Shown here: piece after piece, positions 16,949-21,192 of the stretch
Position numbering within the stretch: position 1 is the first letter of the stretch
Layout of the letters: each line of letters begins with the position of its first letter
Origin: Actinomycetota bacterium
GTDB lineage: Bacteria; Actinomycetota; Humimicrobiia; Humimicrobiales; Humimicrobiaceae
Reading direction: 5' to 3'
DNA length: 21,192 bases
NCBI GenBank assembly: GCA_016783995.1
Contig: JADHVN010000010.1
Coordinates: forward strand, 1-21,192
Made by a program: the position numbers and the translations under genes
The notes under the pieces: generated by a model
The model's input: the letters and a program-made list of their open reading frames with translations, nothing else
Database searches by the model: none
Told to the model about the DNA's origin: nothing

Positions 16949-18292
16949 TTAGATGCCTAATTCTTCTTCAATGAAATGAGTATGTATATTTCCTGACTTA
17001 TATAAATCATTATTTAAGATTTTTTTATGGAATGGTATAGTAGTTTTAATTCCATCAATTTTAAATTCATTTAATGCTCTTATTGATCTTGAAATTGCTT
17101 CCTGCCTTGTATTTCCCCATACTATCAGTTTAGCTAAAAGAGAGTCATAAAAGGGTGAGATTGAATAATTTGAATGAATATAAGTATCAATTCTTATACC
17201 AGGACCTCCAGGTAAAAAGTAATCAATAATTTTCCCAGGGTTTGGTGAGAAATTATTATCAGGATCTTCAGCATTAATTCTAAATTCTATTGCATGGCCA
17301 TTAACTTTTATATTCTTTGCTAGAGGGGAAATATTTTTACCTGAAGCAATATTAATCTGCTCCTTTATTAAGTCTAAGCCTGTAACCATTTCAGTAACTG
17401 GATGCTCTACTTGTATGCGAGTGTTAATTTCAATAAAATAAAATTTTTCATTTTTATCTAATAAAAATTCTATGGTTCCTAAATTCTTATAATTTATTGA
17501 TCTGGCAGCTCTTATTGCAAACTCTTGCATTACTTTACGTGTTTTGATAGATAGATTTGTTGCTGGAGCCTCTTCAAGTAGTTTTTGATGTCTTCTTTGG
17601 ATAGAACATTCTCTCTCACCCACACAGGTGATATCCCCAAAATTATCAGCTATGATCTGAAATTCTATATGTCTTGGTTTTGAAATGTATTTTTCCAGAT
17701 ATACTTCTCCTATACCAAAACTTGATTTAGACTCAGATTTTGCAAGTGGAAAGAAAGATCGTAAATCTTTTTTATTTTTACAAATTCTCATACCTTTCCC
17801 TCCACCTCCAAAGGAAGCTTTTATTATAACAGGGTAACCAATCTTTTTAGCAAACCTTAGTGCATCGTTTATACTTTCAATATTTCCTTCGGATCCAGGA
17901 ATTACGGGGATTTTGTGTGCCTTCATAACTTTGATTGCTTTAGATTTATTGCCTGCAAGTGAGATGATATCACCTGGAGGTCCAATGAAAGTTAAATCAT
18001 TTTCATTGCAGCTTTCTTCAAGTTTAGGGTTTTCTGCAAGGAACCCATATCCAGGATGTATTGCATCACATTTTGTAACAACTGCGGCACTTATTATATT
18101 ATTTATGTTAAGATAACTCTTATTGGAGGGAGGCGGCCCAATACAAATGCTTCTATCGGAGAGATTTATGTGAATAGAATCCTTATCAGCTGTTGAATAA
18201 ACTGAGACACATTCAATACCAAGCTCCCTGCAGGCTCTTATTATTCTTACAGCTATTTCTCCTCTGTTCGCTACTAATATTCTTTTAAACAT
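16949..18292 (-). CDS. accC: Biotin carboxylase subunit AccC
   Basis: ATP-grasp enzyme that carboxylates carrier-bound biotin with bicarbonate. The N-terminal fold is MFKRILVANRGEIAVRI. The glycine-rich ATP loop is GGGGKGM (162-168) with Lys159 before it. The active site shows HQKLLEE (235-241), then Glu288, Asn290 and Arg292 in IEINTRIQVEH with Glu296, all at or within one residue of E. coli AccC numbering. The 447-residue length is standard for a free AccC subunit, so the carrier is on a separate protein, most likely the fusion encoded 74 nt upstream. There is no obvious ribosome site before the ATG. Family members serve acetyl-CoA, pyruvate or other carboxylases, and the sequence alone does not settle which. 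Confidence 0.94.
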   Translation of the reverse strand: MFKRILVANRGEIAVRIIRACRELGIECVSVYSTADKDSIHINLSDRSICIGPPPSNKSYLNINNIISAAVVTKCDAIHPGYGFLAENPKLEESCNENDLTFIGPPGDIISLAGNKSKAIKVMKAHKIPVIPGSEGNIESINDALRFAKKIGYPVIIKASFGGGGKGMRICKNKKDLRSFFPLAKSESKSSFGIGEVYLEKYISKPRHIEFQIIADNFGDITCVGERECSIQRRHQKLLEEAPATNLSIKTRKVMQEFAIRAARSINYKNLGTIEFLLDKNEKFYFIEINTRIQVEHPVTEMVTGLDLIKEQINIASGKNISPLAKNIKVNGHAIEFRINAEDPDNNFSPNPGKIIDYFLPGGPGIRIDTYIHSNYSISPFYDSLLAKLIVWGNTRQEAISRSIRALNEFKIDGIKTTIPFHKKILNNDLYKSGNIHTHFIEEELGI

Positions 18293-18366
18293 ATGATTTT
18301 TGATTATTAAATATATAGTTATTAGCTACTGGATATATAATTATTTATTATTGAATATGTAAATTA

Positions 18367-20247
18367 TCAATCATTATTATCTTTCTCAAGCAGCATAATA
18401 ATTTGCTCGAATTCCACTGGCTCCTCATTTTTAATTAATATATCCTTTATTTTTCCATTATAATCAGAATTAATTTTATTCATTAGCTTCATTGCTTCAA
18501 TGATACACAAAGTATCTCCTTTTTTAACCCTATCTCCAATTTTGACGAAAGGTTGTGACGCAGGATCAGGTGTACTATAGAATGTTCCAACAATAGGGGA
18601 TTTTATTTCGATTATTCTTTCGGAATTATTAATTGTTTCAGCTTTTTCTTTGCTGCTGGTGGAAGGCTTATCAATTTCTTTATAATCTTTTTTTATAAAA
18701 TTTGAATTTAATTTATTAATTGATATTTTAACACCTTCCAATTCAAGGTTTATTTCATTTATGTTACTGCTTTCTACAAGGTTTGCTATTTCCTTTATTT
18801 TTCTTATATCAAGATTATCTAATTTTGATTTTTTTATATTTTCTTTTTCTGGTAAGAAAACGGCTTCTTTGCCGATAGGCGGCAGGTTCTCAGTTTCTAA
18901 AGAATCTTTACTTTTAGAATTTTTTTGCTGAAGAAATTTGATTGTTTTTTCAGGGAAAAAGCAATAGCTTATAACATCTTCTTCTCTTTTTGTTAGATTG
19001 CTAATCTCATTTCTATACTGTGTATAAATATCTTTGATTTTAAATTTTGTGTTTTTTTCTAAAGAATCTGCAGAGTCGAATAATTTATCTAAGAGTTTCT
19101 TATCAATATCTATGGGCAGTTTCCCATAATAACCACAGATGAGTTTTTTGATTTCATCATTTGTTATTTCCCATCGGTAATCGGATATTACAGTATTAAG
19201 TATTGCCTGGCTGGCAATTATCTGTCCAACAGGAGTAGATAGGGAAGGACTGCCTATTTCATTTTTTATTTTAAATATTTCTTCCAAAACCTGATCTAAT
19301 CTTTTTAATTCACCTATATTACTGAGCTGTTTGCTGATTGCAGGGATAAGCCATTTTGGAAGAAGGTTATTATTTTTACTGCTTATTATAAACTTTGAAT
19401 AAAACAAGTCCTGGTCAATATTAGGATAAATATAATTTTTTATATTTTCATATAATTCAAGAATTTTTAAATGATTAAGACTGTGAGAAATATTTAAATC
19501 TTTTAAACTTAAAAGGAATGGAAAAATAACCGGATTGTAATCATTGTAAGAAGAAGGTATGAAACTAATATCAACTCCATTACAACCGTTAATACATGCC
19601 TGATAATAGTTAAGTATTTGAAGTCCTCTTAAATTGTATGCACTAAAGTATAATGGAATATCATTTTCCATACTAAGTGCTTTAAACAGTTTTTCAGTAT
19701 TTTTTGGCAGCATTGTTGATTCAACATCTTTAATGCATACACTTGAGCATCCAAAGCTCTCAAGCTTTTTTGTTGTTTCTATATAAAAATTTGTATCTTT
19801 TAAACCATCATAAATAATAGTTCCCTGGCAATTACTATCATTATTTACAATTACATCTATTGTGTATTTAAGATTCTCAAGGCCATTTAAGGCATCATAA
19901 ACTCTAAATGTATTAATTCCATTGTTAATACATTGTTTAATAAACTTCTTAATAATATTATTTGAATAAACTTCTAATCCTACAAGATTCCTTGCTCCTA
20001 CAAGTGCCTGTAACTGGATTGAAGGGATTTTATTTTTAATATAAGAAGAAATTTCAAAAGGAGATAGGCAAAATTTATTTTCAAGAATCTTTTCAAAGCT
20101 TGATCCGCCAAATATTTCAAGAATATCAAAACCTGTATTGTTGTAATTATCAAGTATTGTATCTAATATTTTTTTGTTTAAGTGTTGAGGATCTACACTC
20201 TGAAATAAGTCTCTAATGGTGATGTCGATTATTTTAATTTTCTTCAT
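18367..20247 (-). CDS. Degenerate OadA/PycB-type carboxyltransferase fused to AccB-type biotin carrier
   Basis: A 626-residue chimera. Residues 1-270 resemble the TIM-barrel carboxyltransferase of oxaloacetate decarboxylase alpha or pyruvate carboxylase B: IRDLFQS (11-17) keeps Arg12, Asp13 and Gln16, and CIKD (171-174) keeps the lysine that is carbamylated in the family. The metal-binding HxH segment, however, reads SAY (202-204), and the pyruvate-binding Arg of LLRGQN is Gly84. Residues about 295-415 match the conserved carboxylase (PYC_OADA) region, with [11 protein letters not shown] at 338-348. A polar linker (about 435-475) leads to a complete AccB: the N-terminal [14 protein letters not shown] (479-492), the ACC-type thumb ([12 protein letters not shown], 556-567) and the biotinylation site EAMKLM, with Lys587. 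It starts 5 nt after bioY without a ribosome site and lies upstream of accC. Carrier function is near certain; carboxyltransferase activity is doubtful. Confidence 0.85.
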   Translation of the reverse strand: MKKIKIIDITIRDLFQSVDPQHLNKKILDTILDNYNNTGFDILEIFGGSSFEKILENKFCLSPFEISSYIKNKIPSIQLQALVGARNLVGLEVYSNNIIKKFIKQCINNGINTFRVYDALNGLENLKYTIDVIVNNDSNCQGTIIYDGLKDTNFYIETTKKLESFGCSSVCIKDVESTMLPKNTEKLFKALSMENDIPLYFSAYNLRGLQILNYYQACINGCNGVDISFIPSSYNDYNPVIFPFLLSLKDLNISHSLNHLKILELYENIKNYIYPNIDQDLFYSKFIISSKNNNLLPKWLIPAISKQLSNIGELKRLDQVLEEIFKIKNEIGSPSLSTPVGQIIASQAILNTVISDYRWEITNDEIKKLICGYYGKLPIDIDKKLLDKLFDSADSLEKNTKFKIKDIYTQYRNEISNLTKREEDVISYCFFPEKTIKFLQQKNSKSKDSLETENLPPIGKEAVFLPEKENIKKSKLDNLDIRKIKEIANLVESSNINEINLELEGVKISINKLNSNFIKKDYKEIDKPSTSSKEKAETINNSERIIEIKSPIVGTFYSTPDPASQPFVKIGDRVKKGDTLCIIEAMKLMNKINSDYNGKIKDILIKNEEPVEFEQIIMLLEKDNND

Positions 20248-20252
20248 TTTTT

Positions 20253-20894
20253 TTATTTATATAATTTAAAGATATTTAATATAATAAGGATTTTAATAAA
20301 GTCAATTATTAAAAAAGGTTTGACTCCTAAATTCCAGCCTGCGATAAGTAGATCTGCATAGTTTTTATAAATATATATACTGCTTAAAAATCCAACTAAT
20401 TGAATATATCCCAGTAAATAAATAAGAGAGAGTCCGATTATGCATGCAAAAAAGTATATAATTATATTATTTCCAGAATTGGAGATTGTAAAATTAGCAT
20501 TTTCAATAATATAACCTGTAATGAATGCAGCTGCTAAAAAGCCAATAATATAACCTCCAGTTGGTCCTGTTAATGCTATAATTCCGCTCTTAAAACCTGA
20601 AAATACAGGAAAACCCATAATACCCATTAGTATATATTGCAGCTGGCTTGCAGCAGCCCACTTACTTCCTAAAAAGATTGCAGACATAAAAACTGTTGCT
20701 ACCTGTATGGTAATGGGGACAGGAGTGAATGGCAGATAGAAAAAAGAATTTGCTGAAATTGCCATAAGAACTGCGAATATAAAAGAAAATATTAATTTAA
20801 TAATAAATTCTTTATATTCAGCTTTTTCTTTATATCCTGCTTTATATATTAATGGCGGTATACCTGTTTTTATAGTATTATTACTGATATTCAT
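20253..20894 (-). CDS. bioY: Biotin ECF transporter substrate-binding subunit BioY
   Basis: Integral membrane S-component that binds biotin and works with the EcfA/A'/T energising module (not in the window) or alone. A polar N-terminus of about 30 residues precedes about six hydrophobic segments. Family signatures are [10 protein letters not shown] (55-64), [12 protein letters not shown] (89-100), [11 protein letters not shown] (110-120) and the late [15 protein letters not shown] segment. The 213-residue length is slightly above the usual 180-200, through the N-terminal extension. It is first in a bioY / carboxyltransferase-AccB / accC operon, which ties biotin uptake to the biotin-using enzyme. 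No biotin synthesis gene is nearby. The start has only a weak purine-rich stretch upstream. Confidence 0.92.
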   Translation of the reverse strand: MNISNNTIKTGIPPLIYKAGYKEKAEYKEFIIKLIFSFIFAVLMAISANSFFYLPFTPVPITIQVATVFMSAIFLGSKWAAASQLQYILMGIMGFPVFSGFKSGIIALTGPTGGYIIGFLAAAFITGYIIENANFTISNSGNNIIIYFFACIIGLSLIYLLGYIQLVGFLSSIYIYKNYADLLIAGWNLGVKPFLIIDFIKILIILNIFKLYK

Positions 20895-21016
20895 TTTTCT
20901 TCTTTTATGTTTTTTATGCAGTAATGCTAATGAAAGTTCTATTAATAAGTCTTAATATAAATTAGAATACTATCTTTTCAAAATATACCAAGTCCTATGA
21001 AAAAGACGCATCAGTA

Positions 21017-21046
21017 AATATAAAGTTTCATTACTTAAGCTGTCAC
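21017..21046 (-). promoter_or_regulatory. Possible promoter for bioY operon
   Basis: On the minus strand GTGACA (plus 21041-21046) and TATATT (plus 21017-21022) are 18 bases apart; each differs from consensus by one base. The leader to the bioY ATG would be about 115 nt. Confidence 0.35.
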
Positions 21047-21055
21047 TAAATTTTA

Positions 21056-21086
21056 TTGATAAGCATATTTGTGAAACCATTATATT
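21056..21086 (+). promoter_or_regulatory. Possible promoter for the acyl-CoA dehydrogenase gene
   Basis: TTGATA (21056-21061) and TATATT (21081-21086) each match the consensus 5/6, but the 19-base spacing is long. It overlaps the inverted repeats and lies close to the proposed bioY promoter, so the two directions could be co-regulated. Confidence 0.3.
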
Positions 21087-21142
21087 GAGACCCCGTCTTT
21101 TTATAAAACTAATCTTTTTAAGTAAAATTAATCGGAGGATTT

Positions 21143-21192
21143 ATGAGATACTTTTTAACTGAAGAACAACAGATGATAATAGATATTTGCAG
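21143..21192 (+). CDS. Acyl-CoA dehydrogenase, N-terminus only (cut by window edge)
   Basis: Only 16 codons are visible. The translation MRYFLTEEQQMIIDIC is the very characteristic beginning of acyl-CoA dehydrogenases (usually MDFxLTEEQQMIRD), flavoproteins that oxidise acyl-CoA to enoyl-CoA. GGAGG at 21134-21138 sits 4 nt before the ATG at 21143. It is divergent from the biotin operon. The chain-length or substrate class (butyryl, glutaryl and so on) cannot be told from this fragment. Confidence 0.75.
   Translation, partial: MRYFLTEEQQMIIDIC

Larger units (their letters stand above)
20895..21142. other. Divergent intergenic region between bioY and an acyl-CoA dehydrogenase
   Basis: 248 bp without a gene. 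It must hold promoters for both directions. It contains nested inverted repeats: AAAAAGACG (21000-21008) with CGTCTTTTT (21094-21102), and inside them GTTTCA (21025-21030) with TGAAAC (21072-21077), the two arms set 16 nt apart on both sides. I could not match it to a known riboswitch or to the Firmicutes BirA operator. Confidence 0.6.

Noticed and set aside
16940..16973. AAGAAG...CTTCTT inverted repeat at the convergent ends of the nuclease gene and accC, as a bidirectional terminator
   Set aside because: Six base pairs with an 18-nt loop, mostly inside the accC coding end, and weak in G+C; expected by chance in such AT-rich DNA.
20895..21142. BirA operator in the bioY upstream region
   Set aside because: No pair resembling TTGTTAACC / GGTTAACAA with 14-16 nt spacing; GTTTCA/TGAAAC has a different sequence and a 41-nt spacing.

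Overview
This is an AT-rich (roughly 30% GC by eye), gene-dense bacterial window using the standard code, with TGA as stop and several GTG and TTG starts. The plus strand from 1 to about 16.9 kb carries a housekeeping cluster. Its order, greA-lysS-mcsA-mcsB-clpC-disA-ispD-ispF-gltX-cysE-cysS-rlmB-yacP(rae1), matches the block known from Bacillus and Clostridium. The McsA/McsB arginine-kinase pair, DisA and Rae1 also point to a Firmicutes-like lineage, or to a deep neighbour such as Halanaerobiales or Atribacterota. I cannot place it more exactly from the sequence. Compared with Bacillus, ctsR, radA, yacL and mrnC are absent from their usual slots.

Layout. Positions 1-1582 hold the end of purD and all of purE (purine synthesis, one-base overlap). 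A perfect sigma-A-type promoter at 1601-1629 drives greA, followed by lysS (1.7-3.9 kb). An extended -10 promoter at 3948-3956 starts the protein-quality-control set mcsA-mcsB-clpC (4.0-8.1 kb), then disA for c-di-AMP. ispD and ispF (MEP isoprenoid pathway), gltX, cysE, cysS, rlmB and rae1 follow (9.4-16.0 kb). The plus-strand run ends with an exported staphylococcal-type nuclease carrying a lamin-tail domain (16.0-16.9 kb).

The minus strand from 20.9 to 16.9 kb is a biotin module, convergent with the nuclease: bioY (biotin uptake), a 626-residue fusion, and accC (biotin carboxylase). BioY would import biotin, AccC would carboxylate it, and the AccB-type carrier at the end of the fusion would hold it. 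The front of the fusion resembles the carboxyltransferase of oxaloacetate decarboxylase or pyruvate carboxylase subunit B. It has lost the HxH metal-binding pair and the pyruvate-binding arginine, so it is probably inactive as a classical carboxyltransferase or has been repurposed. This is the most unusual item in the window.

A 248-bp divergent intergenic region with nested inverted repeats separates bioY from the first 16 codons of an acyl-CoA dehydrogenase that runs off the right edge. No tRNA, rRNA, CRISPR array, insertion sequence or phage gene was seen, and no gene-free stretch reaches 300 bases.
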